DNA from: Hedera helix
Lineage: Eukaryota; Streptophyta; Magnoliopsida; Apiales; Araliaceae
Reading direction: 5' to 3'
NCBI GenBank assembly: GCA_947179155.2
Contig: OX359283.1
Span: forward strand, 12,388,847-12,452,846
DNA: 64,000 bases
Under the pieces are notes generated by a model. The model made no database searches. It saw only the letters and a list, made by a program, of their open reading frames with translations, and had not been told where the DNA came from. How positions within the stretch are numbered: position 1 is the stretch's first letter; each line of letters begins with the position of its first letter. The translations under genes were made by a program, and so were the position numbers. Below, in pieces: positions 21,863 to 35,065 of this stretch.

Positions 21863-22929
21863 AGGCTACAATCCCAAGGTCAACTAACCTTAACATAAAC
21901 AGTACATATTTTAAGAGATTACAAAAGATTCACAAAAGAAATTACATAAAAAGTAATTAATTTAACATGCAATAAACTAATCTAAGCATTTGCTGTTCCC
22001 TTGCCTTTGTCCTTTTTAGAGCATTCTGGCTTAGCTAAAAAATATATCATGATATAGCAAGAGTGAGCAACTAGCTTGCCCAACAAGTTTAAGATCAAAT
22101 AAAACAAGTTATATCATGATTGAATGGAAAATAACATCATGAATTTCAACAATAGATATGAATTGTGAAAGAACAAGAATCAATATTCAGTAAAAGAATA
22201 GATTGACTCTTTACTGCTGAGTGACCTCTAAGGACCATGAACTGCTGCTAAAGGTAAAACAGACATATAAATCTAACACCTTGATAGTTTGGTACACGAG
22301 GGGATCAACCTCTTGTACCCTATATATATGCATAACATTCAAACATCTTTCACAAGTTCAGTTTCCCCAATATAATACCCCTTATATAGAGTTGTTCGTT
22401 CTCAGTCTTACTATAAGAATCAGCACCTACCAATGGTTTGGATAAGCTTTTAAAATATTCAATTTGACGAATTTAAACATACATTGTCTAGTCGAAACAA
22501 TTAGCTTAAACATTCTTAAACAGTTCTTGAATTAATAAACTATAAAGCTTGCAAATGCACCAACTACGAATACAATAATAATATCGATGCAAAATGACTT
22601 TAAATAATTAAACCACTTAAAGCTCTGGCAAATAAATATAAGTGTAGAAACTTGCTCATCAATAATTTAATAAAGTTAGTAAACTTGCTCAATATAAAAT
22701 TTGAGTAAGGTTAAGGAATTTGCCTCGTGTGTATCTTACTGCTAACCAATTCAATTCAATTTTCTCTGAATAAACTTAACATTTAATAAAGTTGATCTTT
22801 AAATTAGTATTATATATTCATTCATATGATAATCTATATACATCTTACACCTCTAACACTTAACCAAATAATTATATAGTTAAAAATATAAAAACACTTT
22901 GAAAATATTATCACCACTTGATAATATAA

Positions 22930-23430
22930 AACATATATTAATTTAATATAGTTCAAACTCTTATATAATATTATTATCAATTTAACAATATTTTATTAGT
23001 CTTATACTATTATTAATTATTTAATAATATTTTATTAACCTTCTAATATTATTAATTATTTAATAATATTTTAATCATTATCTAATATTATTAATCATTT
23101 TATAATATTTTATCAAATTTTTAATATTATAAATAATATTCTATTCATATTCTAATATCATTAATCATTTAATAATATTTTATTCATATTCTAATATCAT
23201 TAATCATTTAATAATATTTTATTCATTATCTAATATTATTAGTCATTTAGTAATATTTTATTACTTTATTAATATTATTAATCACTTAATAATATTTTAT
23301 TCAATTACTAATATTATTAATCATTTAATAATATTTTATTGACTTTCTAATATTATTATTCATTTAATAATATTTTATTAATTTCTTAATATTATTAATC
23401 CCTTAATAATATTTATTTCCATTAACGACT
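22930..23430. repeat. AT-rich repeats in the left LTR of element E
   Basis: More than 8 imperfect copies of a ~60-bp period built from TAATATTATTAATCATTTAA and its near inverse TTTAATAATATTTTATT. Each copy is itself nearly palindromic. It is absent from the right LTR. Confidence 0.8.
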
Positions 23431-25081
23431 TATAATTTTTAAACTACATTTATTGGATTTAAAAATAATAAAGTAATTTTTAGAACATTTTTCATTTTTC
23501 GACCGGACCTGGCCAAAATTGACCCGACCTGGTAAAAACAAAAAAATCGGCCCAACGCCGCCGAAGCTCGGAATGAATCGAGTTCGGCGCTGGAAACAGA
23601 AGCCCCGAGCGCTGTCGGCGCTGAGTCAGTGCCACACGCTCAGGTGTTTTTCTTTCCAAAAATAGGCATATTTCCAACTTGAGTTCTCCTGATTGAAATG
23701 TGAATAAAATGAAATCTATACATCCAAATGACATAAACTCAGTTTTGTTATCTTCCTAATTTCTTGTTTTACAACATTTCATACTTCGATTACATTTTTG
23801 AGAACATTTTGACACGAAATTTAAGATCGAACCATCTAGGGTTTTAAGACGCCATGTTTTGCGGAAAAAAGCCATAACTTCTTCATTTTTCCATATTTTT
23901 GAAAGATTCGAGTTGGGTTTTCTTTATAACTCATATATGTAACTTTTTAGCCATAGAAATCTATTTTTTAACTTGTACATTTTAAACTACAACAATAAAT
24001 AGCACATACTCATCTAGGATTTTACCGGTAAAGTTCAATATAGACTTTTCTTCCGTTTATATGCATACCACACATACCAAAATATGATTTAAACATATAA
24101 ACCCATGAATATACCAATAAATCATAGTTTTAGACTTCTAGACCATCAAAACAACTTTTGAGCGGTTAAGAATATCTGTTGACCATATAAAACATATATA
24201 GACTACAAAAATGAACTAAAAATGAGTTAGAGCACTTTTGAACCTCTTGGACTTGTGTGATTTTCTTCTTCTCCTTCCAAAGTAAGTTATGAGGTTATGT
24301 GTCATCTACCAAACTCTTTCTCTAGCAATTTTCTTAGTGAATTCTCAACACACAAATGTATTCTCTCTTTTATCTCTTGGAAGCTCTCACTTTTCTCTCT
24401 AGAATGCTCTAGCAAATGACCAACCAACATAACATAAAGGTGAGGCATGCTATATATAAGACTTGGGTAACTCTTCATTAACTCCCTAATCAATTAGCAT
24501 TGGTCAATTAAAAGGCTAATTAAGATTACTATTTGCTTGAATGACTAGGTGAATGGCAAGGTGATTGACATGGGTGGTTGAACAACTATGGAAAGGAGCG
24601 TGTTAGAAGCAACATGAAGCAAACAAGCCACCCCAGGTGGGCCCCCCTATACCCACCCCAGGTCCTATTGGGCTCCACTTTGGATTTAGGAATTAAATAA
24701 GTTAGGCTCATCTATTTAATTTGGTTTGACTCAATTTAATTGTTCTATTGGGCTAACATTAGTAACCTATGTTACATTTAATTAAAACAAGCATTGGACT
24801 AGTTTAATTATTACATGGGTCAAGGTTTAAATTAATTACATGGACTACTAGGTAAATTGATTTGACCTAGTTTAATACCTCATTTGGACTTATAATATAA
24901 TCCAATTAGATTTTTTTTAATTAATTATATCACATTTCTTCATTACTAGATAAATATACAAATACATAAGTATATTCATTAAGTCATTTAATGCACAATT
25001 AATTAGTACAAAAATTTTACTTCATTGCTAATTATTTAATAATTATAATTACAATGAAAAATAGAATTTGTGTTCATTACA

Positions 25082-25100
25082 TTCTCCCCCCTTATAAGAA
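25082..25100 (-). promoter_or_regulatory. Polypurine tract of element E
   Basis: On the - strand TTATAAGGGGGGAGAAT directly abuts the LTR start at 25081. Position and composition fit the plus-strand primer. Confidence 0.8.
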
Positions 25101-25128
25101 TTCTGTCCTCGGAATTACAAATTTAAAG

Positions 25129-28100
25129 CTACTCCAAAAGATGCGGATAATTATTCCTCATCTTTTCTTCAAGTTCCCATGTAGCTTCCTCAGCATTGTG
25201 GTTCATTCAAAGGACTTTGACGGAGTATATAACCTTATTTTATAATTTTTGCTCTTTCCTATCTAATATTTGGATAGGAATCTCTTCATATGATAAGTCT
25301 TTCTCAACTTGTATTGGCTCATAGGATATGACGTGCTTGTAATTAGGCTTGTATGGTCGCAACACTGACAGGTGAAACACATTATGGATATGCTCCAGTT
25401 CAAGAGGTAGGGCTACCTCGTATGTCACTTCATCCACTCTCTTCAATATTTTGAACGGTCCTATGAACCTCGGACTTAGTTTCTCCTTCTTTCCAAATCT
25501 AATCTTCGCTTTCCATTGAGACACTTTCATGAACACAAAACTCCTTACTTCGAAATCTCGCTTTTGTCGATGTAGAACTGCATATTTCTTCTGATGATCT
25601 TGAGCTACTACCAGCCGAGCTCTTATTACTCTGATAATTTCTACAATTTGTTGAACCAATTCTGGCCCCAATAGTCGACGTTCTCCTACCTCATCCCAAC
25701 ATAGAGGTGTTTTACATTTTCTCCCATATAAAGCTTCATAAGGCAGCATGCCTATGCTCACATGATAACTATTATTATATGCAAATTCAACTAACGGTAG
25801 ATGGTCTTCCTAACTGCCCTTAAAATCTATCACACATGCTCTGAATATGTCTTCCAATGTCTGAATTGTTCTCTCGATTTGCCCATCAGTTTGTTGATGA
25901 TACGCTGTACTCATTCTTAACTACGTCCCCATTCTTTCTTAAAGACTCCTCCAAAATTTTGACATGAAGCACGGATCTTTGTCTGACACAATTGATACCA
26001 TCACTCCATGTCTTGGAACTATCTCTTTGATATATAGCTTGGCCAACTGATCCAAATTGAACTTAATCTTGATCGGCAAAAAGTGCGTTGACTTTGTTAG
26101 TCAATCTACAATCACCCATATAGATTCGTATCCCTTATGTGTTGCTGGAAGTCCTACCACAAAATCCATCGTGATATAGTCCCATTTTCATTCAAAAATC
26201 TGTAACAGCTGTAATAATCCACTTGGCCTCTGATGTTCTGCCTTTACCTTCTGACAAGTTAGGCATCGGCTGACACATTCTGTAACCTCTCTTTTCATAT
26301 TTGGCCACCAAAAATGCTGACATAGATCTTGATACATTTTTGTACTTCCCGGATGTATCGAGTATCTCGTACTGTGAGCCTCTTGCAAAATCTCCTCTCG
26401 TAATTCAGGTACTAACGGTACCTAAACACGATTTTCAAACCTTAGCAATCCTTTGATATCCACTTTGAATTTGACCTCCTCCCCATCGGTCATCTTCTTT
26501 CTTATTCTGTCACATTCTTCATCTTTGCCTTGAGCCTCCTTCACCTTATCTAACAAGGTCGAGCTTGCTTCCATTTCTATCGACTCCTTCAGATTTTTCA
26601 CCTCCAACTCCATTCGAGTCATTTCTTTCACTTTCTCCCTGCTCTTTTTACTTAGAGCATCTGCTACTAGATTGGCTTTGCCTGGATGATATAAAATTTC
26701 ACAATCGTAATCTTTGATCAATTCCAGTCATCTCTGCTGCCTCATATTCAACTTCTTCTGCGTGAAGATATACTTCAGACATTTATGGTCTATGAATATC
26801 TCACATTTTTCTCCATATAAATAATGCCTCCATATCTTTATGGCAAACACTACCGCTGCCAGCTCCAAGTCATGGGTAGGGTATCCCTTCTCATAATCTT
26901 TTAATTGTCTTAACGCATACACAATGACTTTACCGTTCTGCATAAGCACACAACTTAGTCCATTGTGCGATGCATCACTATAGATCGTAAAACTTCCTGT
27001 ATTGTCTACTAAAGTCAACACATGTGCTTCACTAAGTCTTTTCTTTAACTCCTAAAAACTCTCCTCACAGTTCTCCGACTATACATATTTCACTATTTTC
27101 CTTGTCAAATTAGTTAACGGCGTTACTATCTTCGAAAAGTCCTTGATAAATCTCCGATAATAACCCGCTAACCCTAAGAAACTCCTAACCTCTGTCGGCA
27201 TCCTTGGTTGTTCCCAATTCATCACCGCTTCCACCTTTACTGGATCTACTGAAACTCCCTTCTTGTCGATAATGTGACCCAGAAATTGAACTCTTTCCAA
27301 CCAGAATTCACACTTCAAAAATTTGGCATACAACTGCTCCTTCCTTAATATCTCCAACACTAATCTTAGATGTTCAGCATGCTCCCCTTTAGTTTTGAAA
27401 TAAACCAAAATATCGTCGACGAACACAACTGTAAATTTATCCAAGTATTGCTTGAATATTCTATTCATCATGTTTATAAATGTTGTTGGCACATTTGTTA
27501 GTCCAAACGACATCACCAGAAACTTATAATAGCCGTAACGAGTTCTGAATGCCGTCATGGGTATGTCCTCCTTCCTGACTTTCAATTGATGATAACCAGT
27601 CTTTAAGTCAATCATTGAAAAGTACTTCGCCCCTTTTAGTTAATCAAACAGATCGTCAATTCTTGGCAACAGGTACTTATTCTTAATCGTTACTTTTTTT
27701 TAACTTTCTATAGTCCATGCAAAGTCTCCTTGATCCATCTTTCTTCTTTACAAACAGCACATGTGCTCTCCATGGAGAAACACTAGACTGAATGTACTTT
27801 CTATCTAACAATTCTTGTTACTGAACCATTAACTTTCTAATCTCTACCAGAGCCATCCTATATAGTGCCTTTGATATCGGTGCTGTCCCCGGTAATAAAT
27901 CAATCACAAATTCTATCTCCCTATCTAACGGAAGACCTGGCAGTTCATCTGAAAAAACATCCATGAACTCCTTGACTACTTGTATTTAGTCCATCTCAGG
28001 ATTCATCGTTTGCGTATCCACTACATGTACCAGATATCCTACACATCATTTCCTTAACAGCTTCTTGGCCTGCATCATCGTTAGACAACAAAATTTTCTT

Positions 28101-28441
28101 GGCGACTTGCTGCTATAAAATACAACCTTAGACTTATTTGGTGTCCTAAGGTGTATACACTTCTTCTGACAATCAATTACCGCTCCATGGTTAAACAACA
28201 AATCCATTCCCAGTATAACATCAAACTCCCCTAAACGTATTGGAATTAGATTCATATTCAACTCTTGACAATCCCCTAAACGTATCGGTAAGCTTACTGT
28301 TGTTTCCTCTATATCCACTTCCTTCGTCATTCTTTTTCTTTGGACAATCCTTAATCTGATGGTCCATGGCTCCACATATGAAACAACCTCCTCCCTTCTT
28401 AGGTTTGGGACAATTAAGAGCGATGCGCTATTCTTGCCCAC
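25129..28441 (-). pseudogene. Tekay/Del-like pol: protease, RT, RNase H, integrase, chromodomain (degenerate)
   Basis: Read on the - strand in broken frames. Protease about 28441-28046 has FDVILGMDLL. RT about 27960-27079 has SFGLTN and FVDD (usual YVDD). RNase H 27021-26422 has IYSDASHNG...VLMQ and ALRQLKDYEKGYPTHDLELA. The integrase zinc finger is at 26388-26188 (HPG...CLTCQKVKAEHQ). The integrase C-terminus 25761-25240 has PYEALYGRKCKTPLCW and HNVFHLSVLRPYKP. A chromodomain follows to 25129 (AEEATWELEEKMRNNYP). Many stop codons and frame changes separate these, including several in the integrase core and one at the start of the chromodomain. Chromodomains of this family are thought to guide insertion to heterochromatin. 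The copy is dead. Confidence 0.9.
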
Positions 28442-29345
28442 AATTATAGTAGACGTTCTTCCCCTTCATGCACTCCCCTGAGTGATTCTTTCCACACTTA
28501 CTGCACTTGTTTGCTTTATTCGGGTCGCTTCCCTGGGGTGTCCCTGAACTGTTGTTGTTCCACTTGTGTTTGTTGTTATTGCTGCTGCCTCCACTTTTAT
28601 TGTTCTTATTTTCTCCTTCACTTTTCTTCTTGTTCCTCTCTTGGTTATATCTAGATAATGCCTCGCTTCCTCCTTCGACTATGATTGATTTCTCCAGTAA
28701 AGTCGAGAATGAATCAATCTGTAACACTGCCACTTTGTTGAATATCCATGGTCTTAAACTATTCTGAAATCTCATGGCCTTGCGTTCCTCTATGTCTACC
28801 TGATGCGGAGCAAATCTGGCCAACTCGTTAAACTTTGCCGCGTACTCAAGTACTAACATATTCTCCTGCATCAGTTCTAAAAAATTAACTTCCATTATAC
28901 TCTTTATACTCTTTGGAAAGTAATTCTTATCGAATATTTCCTTAAACCTTGTCCATGACACCACCCCTTCACTAGCCCTATTCTAATTGGCTTCCCATCA
29001 GAAATTGGCTTCTCCTTTCATCATATAAGTAGCAAAAATAATCTTTTGCTCCTCCACCACTCTTGAAATGACGAACGCCTTTTCTATTTTCTTAACACAT
29101 GATTGGGCTTCTATTGGGTTTGTCGTTCCCCTAAACTCTGACGGTCCAACCGCTTTGAAGTCTTTAAAGTTTGCTAACTGATTTTGTGGTGGTGGTGTAT
29201 TTACTACTACTGGGTGTCGGTTCTGCATTGCTTCAGCTAGCATGTCAACGAAGTTCTGCATTAGGTCTACATTGCGTCCCCCCTCATCGTTGTTAACCGA
29301 TTCTTCTACTCCTTGGTTTCTCGGTGGTTATCTACGTGGCGACAT
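28428..29345 (-). pseudogene. Tekay/Del-like gag with zinc knuckle (degenerate)
   Basis: Starts MSPRR at 29345 (a stop follows within six codons), with FKDFKAVGPSEFRGTTNP, then after further stops at about 28970-28998, WTRFKEIFDKNYFPKSIK and FNELARFAPH of the capsid-like domain. An Asn/Lys/Ser-rich linker leads to the zinc knuckle CSKCGKNHSGEC and a second CYNCGQ-like start (now YYNCGQE). Gag would form the virus-like particle. The short overlap with protease (28428-28441) is in a different frame. Several stops make it non-functional. Confidence 0.85.
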
Positions 29346-29696
29346 TTTCTGTTATAAAAAAAAAAATCTAAGTTATTATACTTATTTCGTCTTTTCACTT
29401 TTGTTTTGTATCTTAAGCAATTTTAGCTAAAATACAAGTAATCCCATCACACATATAAACATAAACCTGATTGCATTTATATTCATATGCTAAAATCATA
29501 GTGCATAACACCTTACATCATAAGCATACTGCTATAAATGCCTATATCCCTGAAAGGCTACAAAAGATGGGATCAACTCATAAATACATCCCACAAACTT
29601 CATAGAGTTGGAATTTTTAACATACTAACCCTCTATCAAAACAAAGGTGGGGTTCTACTACATTTATATACATACAACATCATAAAATAACTAATA
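29346..29696. other. Spacer between coiled-coil ORF and gag in element E
   Basis: AT-rich, no ORF or motif of note; starts with a poly-A/T run just upstream of gag. Confidence 0.5.
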
Positions 29697-30557
29697 CTAT
29701 TGATTGCGCATCCCCCAATGAACCGCATCATCATACTCCTTATCCCCTATGGCCCTCATCAAGCTCCTGCTGATAGTGTGCCTGGACTGGCCTTCCTCAG
29801 CTGGGTAATAGTGCACCCTGCTCTGAAATCTGCCAAAGGAAGAATGATAGACATAGGTAAGCCTGTCGATCTTCACCTTCTTCTCACGAATCTCCTCCTC
29901 TAACTCTATCATCTGCCCATGCGCTACATCTCTTTAGGTCTCCATCTATATCCTATCCTCTATCTCCTGCTGCCAACAAGCCCTGATGGCATCTTTCTCT
30001 TCCTGCACTTGCTGAACTTTCAGCACAGCCTTTGCCAATCTAGTCTCAGACGCTGCTAACTTAGCTTGAAGCTCGACGTCCTCATCAACTAACTGATGAG
30101 TTAGCACCCCGAAGTGCTCTACCGAGTCCTCGTACTCATGTACCTGCTCCTCCAGTCATGCTATCCTCTCCTTCAGCTCCGTGTTCTCGCCAGAGAACTA
30201 ATAGGCTGCATCCTTATACTGATCCTCCATACACTGGTGGGTCAGATTCTCCTGCTCTAAATATTGTACTCTTGCCTCCAGCTCCTCATTCCTCGTAGTC
30301 AGTGCTTCGAAGATGTCACTGGCAATAGTGCCCATGCCATCAGCATACTCAGCTGACTCCTCCTCCTCAGACTCAGCCTTATCCTCACTATATGGTCTCA
30401 TCACTCCACCTTTAACTGGCTCCTCACGATCTCCTATCTCCGGATCATACTTCGGATCATCTATCGGTGCAGCCACCAACAGCTATACAGTATCCATGTG
30501 GATATCAATGTAATCTTCCTCCTCAACAGTATGACTAGAATGTCCAATCTCAGGCAT
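29697..30557 (-). pseudogene. Extra ORF upstream of gag in element E: acidic, coiled-coil protein
   Basis: One - strand frame of 287 codons from MPEIGHSSHTVEEED (30557) to RNQ-stop (29697), with about four in-frame stop codons and no frameshift. The first third is acidic (SEDKAESEEEESAEYADG). The middle is heptad-rich and predicted coiled coil (NEELEARVQYLEQENL, ELQAKLAASETRLAKAVLKVQQVQEEKD). The end is basic (RLTYVYHSSFGRFQSRV). It lies between the primer site and gag, where most Tekay elements have only a leader. I do not recognise a family. Retention of one frame despite age suggests it was once a real gene. Confidence 0.6.
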
Positions 30558-30786
30558 CCTACAATCATACAAATAATACATGTTAGTACAGCAATAAAAT
30601 ATATTCATTGATGAAATGAAATGATATTTTATCATATACATCTTGACTCGATGAATTTTCTCAATCCACCTCCAAAAATACACATTATGATGAATCTCCC
30701 CAATTCATCTCTTAACGCGCTCGATATGAGTTTAGTACCAAGGTTATAACCTAGGTTTCGCAATCCTAACGTTTATAACCTACAAC

Positions 30787-30799
30787 TCTAATACCAACC
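30787..30799 (-). promoter_or_regulatory. Primer-binding site of element E (tRNA-iMet type)
   Basis: On the - strand TTGGTATTAGAG lies just inside the 5' LTR. It matches TGGTATCAGAGC (complement of initiator tRNA-Met 3' end) with one change. Confidence 0.8.
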
Positions 30800-33614
30800 T
30801 GTGACGAACCCAAATCCGGGTTCTATAACCTCGAGTTTGGTTCTCACGATACAATACATAATAAAAATTAAACATATTCTTAAATTAAACTTCGCGGAAT
30901 AATACACAAAGTTCCTTACCAAAAGGCTATAATCCTAAGGTTTACTAACCTTAACATAAACAGTATATATCTTAAGGGATTACAAAATATTCACAAAAGA
31001 AATTATATAAAAAATAATTAATTTAACATGCAATAAGTTAATCTAAGCATTTTTTTTCCCTTGTCCTTGTCCTTTTTAGAGCATTCTAGCTTACCTGAAA
31101 AATATATCATGATATAACAAGAGTGGGAAACTAGTTTGCTCAGCAAGTTTAAGATCAGATAAAAGAAGTTATATCATCATTGAATGGAAAATAACATCAT
31201 TGATTTCAACAATAGATAGCAATTGTGAAAGAACAAGAATCAATGTTCAGTAAAAGAATAGATTGACTCTTTACTACTAAGTGGCCTCTAAGGACCATGA
31301 ACTGTTGCTAAAGGTAAAACAGAAATATAAATTTGACACCTTGATAGTTCGGTACGCGAGGGGATGAACCTCTCGTACCCTATATATATGCATAATATTC
31401 AGACATCTTACGCAAGTTCGGTTTTCCGAATATAATACCCCTTATATAGGGTTGTTCGATCTTAATCTTACTATAAGAATCCTAACCAACCAATGGTTTG
31501 GATAAGCTTTTAAAATATTCAATTTGATAAATTTAAACAAGCATTGTCTAGCCGAAACAATTAACTTAGACATTTTTAAACAGTTCTTGAATTAATGAAC
31601 TATAAAGCTTGCAAATGCACCAAGTGCGAATACAATAATAATATCAATGTGGAATAACTTTAAATAATTAAACCACTTAAAGCTCTGGCAAATAAATACA
31701 AGTGTAGAAACTTGCTCAATAATAATTGAATAAAGTTAGAGAACTTGCTCAATATAAAATTTGAGTAAGGTTAAGGAGCTTACCTCGTGTGTAAATTACT
31801 GCTAACCAATTCAATTCAATTTTCTCTAAATAAACTTAACATTTAATAAAGTTGATTTTTAAATTAGTATCATATATTCATTCATATGATAACCTCTATA
31901 CGTCTTACACCTCTAACATTTAATCAAATAATTATATAGTTAAAGGTATATAAACACTGCTGGAGCTGGAAACAAAAGCCCTGAGCGCTATCAGTGCTAG
32001 TCAGCGCCGCCAACGCTCGGAATGAACCAAGTCCAGCGCTGCTGGCCCTGGAAACAAAAGCCTTCAGCGCTGCCAGAGCTGAGTCAGCGCCGACGGCGCT
32101 TGGGTGTTTTTCTTTCCAAAAATAGGCAAATTTTTAACTTAAGTTATCTTGATTAAAACTTAAATAAAATAAAATTTATACATCTAAATAACACAAACTC
32201 AGTCTTGTTATCTTCCTAACTTCTTCTTTTAAAACATTTCACGGTTCGATCACCTTTTTGAGAATTGACACGAATTTTAAGATCGAACCATCTAGGGTTT
32301 TAAAACTCCATATTTTGCGAAAAAAATCTATAACTTCTTCATTTTTCCATTTTTTTGAAAGATTCAAGTTGAGTTTTCTTTATAACTCATATATGTAACT
32401 TTCTAGCTATAGAAATCCATTTTCCAACTTATACATTCCAAACTACAACAATAAATAGCACATACTCATTTAGGCTTTTACCGGTAAAGGTCAATATAGA
32501 ATTTTCTTCAATTTATATGCATACCACACATACCAAAACATGATTTAAACATATCAACCCAGGAATCTACCAATAAATCATAATTTTAGACTTCTAGACC
32601 ATCAAAACAACTTTTGAGCGATTAAAAATATCTTTTGACCATATAAAACATATATAAACTACAAAAATGAACTAAAAAGGAGTTAGAGCACTTTTGAACC
32701 TTTTGGACTTCTATGTTCATCTCCTCCTCCTTCCAAAGTAAGTTATGAGGTTATGTGTCATCCACCAAACTCCATCTCTAGCAATTTCCTTAGTGAATTC
32801 TCAACACACAAATGTATTCTCTCTTTTCTCTCTTAGAAGCTCTCACTTTTCTCTCTATAATGCTCTAGCAAATGACCAACGAACATAACACAAAGGTGAT
32901 GCACTTTATATATAGGACTTTGGTAACTCTTCATTAACTCCTTAATTAATTAGCATTGGGCAATTAAGAGGCTGATTAAGATTAATATTTGCTTGAATGA
33001 CTAGGTGAATGACAAGGTGATTAACATGGGTGGTTGAGCAACTATGGAAAGGAGTGCGTTAGAAACAACATGAAGCAAAAAGGCCACCCCATGTGGCGCC
33101 TCCTATACCCGGCCAAATGGGGATATTCCCCCCACTTTTGGATTATTTTTATGGCTTATATATGTATATATATATATCGACCAACATTTTGACTTCCTAT
33201 TAGGCTCCACTTTGGACTTAGGAATTAAATAAGTTGGGCACATCCATTTAATTTGGTTTGGCTTAATTTAATTGTTCTATTGGGTTAATATTAAATAACC
33301 TATATTACATTTAATTAAAACAAACATTGGGCTAGTTTAATTATTACATGGATCAAGGTTTAAATTAATTACATGGACTACTAGGTAAATTGATTTGACC
33401 TAGTTTAATAACTCATTTGGACTTATAATATAATTCAATTAGAATTTCTTTAATTAATTATATCACCTTGCTTCATTACTAGATAAATATACACATGCAC
33501 AAGTATATTCATTAAATCATTTAATGCACAATTAATTAGTACAAAAGTTTTACTTCATTGCTAATTATTTAATAATTATAATTATAATGACAAATAGAAT
33601 TCGTGGTCATTACA
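30800..33614 (-). repeat. Right (5') LTR of element E (2815 bp)
   Basis: Starts TGTGACGAACCC and ends TCATTACA on the + strand, aligning to the left LTR outside the CACTA insert. Differences are frequent (roughly a tenth of positions by eye), so the insertion is old. It keeps a GC-rich island (31960-32105) with repeated AGCGCTG/CAGCGC motifs. No genes. Confidence 0.9.
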
Positions 33615-34941
33615 TGTGCCTTCTTCAAATTTCCTTCATCAACCTCGTGTAACTCCTTACCACTTTGTAGGGTCACATCATTGCATTGCTCATTGCATTC
33701 CCTTCTCAAATTTATCATTGTATCACTTAGCAAAGCACATTGGGATTGACTATTTATGGTACTAGCAAGCTATCCCACTTGGTTCTTGATGATCCATACT
33801 GATGATTCTATATTAATCATTCGAACCTCATTTTGTGACATGTAATTCTCCATTCGAGTTATGAAATTCGTCGTTTGCATCATGAACTGATAAAACACCT
33901 CATCTATATTCGACTGCTTTTCTGGCTGTAAGGGAGGTTGATTCTGAAAACCCATAGTGTATAATGGTCTAGGAGCATATGATTGAGCTTGATTATTGTT
34001 TCAAGACTGATTAGAAGGATTCCTCACCCCCGGATGATAGTAATTTGAATTAACTGGGTTGTTGCTGCTGATTGGAGTTTGCCACAAACTAGACCAATTA
34101 TGCATTAATTGGGCTGATTAACTGAGTGGTTCTCAACACATAGACCACAACTTATTGCCACAGGTTGACTAGGTTGCCTAGTCTTTACAAATGTTTCTAC
34201 CATCTTCATTAGTGTTGCCATTTGCTCAGCCATTGCATAAACTACATCATTCTCAATTCTCTCAACTGCCTTTGGCTGATTCACCCTTGCAGAAGGCCAT
34301 TGGTAATCATTTGCTGCCATGGTTTCCAACAAGTCATAGGCCTCATCCAAATTATTCGCCATCAAAGCACCACCCGCAACTGCATCAATAATAGTCCTTG
34401 TTGTACTTTATAACCCATTGTAAAATGTTTGAACTTGAAGCCACTTGGGTATTCCATGGTGTGGACATCTCTGTAATAAATCTTTGAAACGCACCCATGC
34501 CTCGTACAACGATTCTGAATCATGCTGCATGAATGAAGTGATGTCGTTCCTCATATTTGCAGTCTTCGCTGGCGCAAAGAACTTCGCTAAGAACTTTTGA
34601 GCTAAGTCGTTCCAAGTAGTGATAGAACCCGGTGGAAATGAATGCAACCAACTCTTCGCCTTGTCCCTAAATGTGAAAGGGAACAAGCAAAGTCTTACAA
34701 CGTCATCCGAAACTCCATCATACTTGAAAGTATCACATATCTCCAAAAAACTCACGAGATGATCATTCGGATCGTCATTAGGTAAACCCACAAACTGCAC
34801 TGAATTTTGGATCATCTGTATCGTGCCCGGCTTGATCTCAAAACTTGTGGCTTGAATTGTAGGCCTATGGATGTTAGATTGGATTTCAGTGACCTGTGGC
34901 ATCGCATAGTCTCGCAACAATTTTCGATCCTCATCCTTCAT
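33615..34941 (-). pseudogene. Athila-like gag (element C), degenerate
   Basis: Starts MKDEDRKLLRDYAMP at 34941. The open stretch to 34408 holds the retrotransposon gag domain (NDHLVSFLEICDTFKYDGV, FPFTFRDKAKSWLHSFPPGS, WNDLAQKFLAKFF). A TAA at 34408-34410 interrupts it, then the same frame continues to 34105 (NLDEAYDLLETMAANDYQWP, the Athila-type second segment). A frame change leads to QPEKQSNIDEVFYQFMMQT (33955-33770), ending at the insertion point of element E. The rest, with protease, resumes at 16822. It would have encoded the capsid protein. Confidence 0.85.
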
Positions 34942-35047
34942 TTAACCTGAAAAAGAAGTAAAAATTAAAATTAAAATAATAAAAAAAATATTTAAATTAA
35001 AACTAGTTTGTTTAATATTAATATTGGCAAATAATTATTAAATTAAT

Positions 35048-35065
35048 TCCCCGGCAACGGTGCCA
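35048..35065 (-). promoter_or_regulatory. Primer-binding site of Athila-like element C (tRNA-Asp type)
   Basis: On the - strand TGGCACCGTTGCCGGGGA, one base off the Athila-type tRNA-Asp site TGGCGCCGTTGCCGGGGA. It lies 6 bases inside the LTR start at 35072. Confidence 0.85.

Larger units (their letters stand above)
16823..25081 (-). repeat. Left (3') LTR of element E, interrupted by Pack-CACTA
   Basis: Segments 16823-16949 and 21863/21866-25081 align to 30800-33614. Without the 4.9-kb insert it is about 3.34 kb, against 2.8 kb for the right LTR. The difference is mostly an AT-rich repeat stretch (22930-23430) and the region after it, absent from the right copy. A GC-rich island (23500-23640: CGGCGCTG, GAGCGCTGTCGGCGCTGA) lies in otherwise AT-rich sequence. 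ORFs here are not genes. Confidence 0.85.
16823..33614 (-). mobile_element. Element E: degenerate Tekay/Del-like chromovirus inserted in Athila-like element C
   Basis: LTRs at 16823-25081 (interrupted by a CACTA transposon) and 30800-33614, both starting TGTGACGA and ending TTACA. The target duplication TATGC (16818-16822) / TGTGC (33615-33619) has one mismatch. Internal order on the - strand: iMet primer site, a coiled-coil ORF, gag with zinc knuckle, protease, RT, RNase H, integrase with chromodomain, polypurine tract. That order with a C-terminal chromodomain marks a Tekay/Del-type chromovirus. There are many stops, frame breaks and strongly diverged LTRs, so this is an old, inactive copy. 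Confidence 0.9.
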
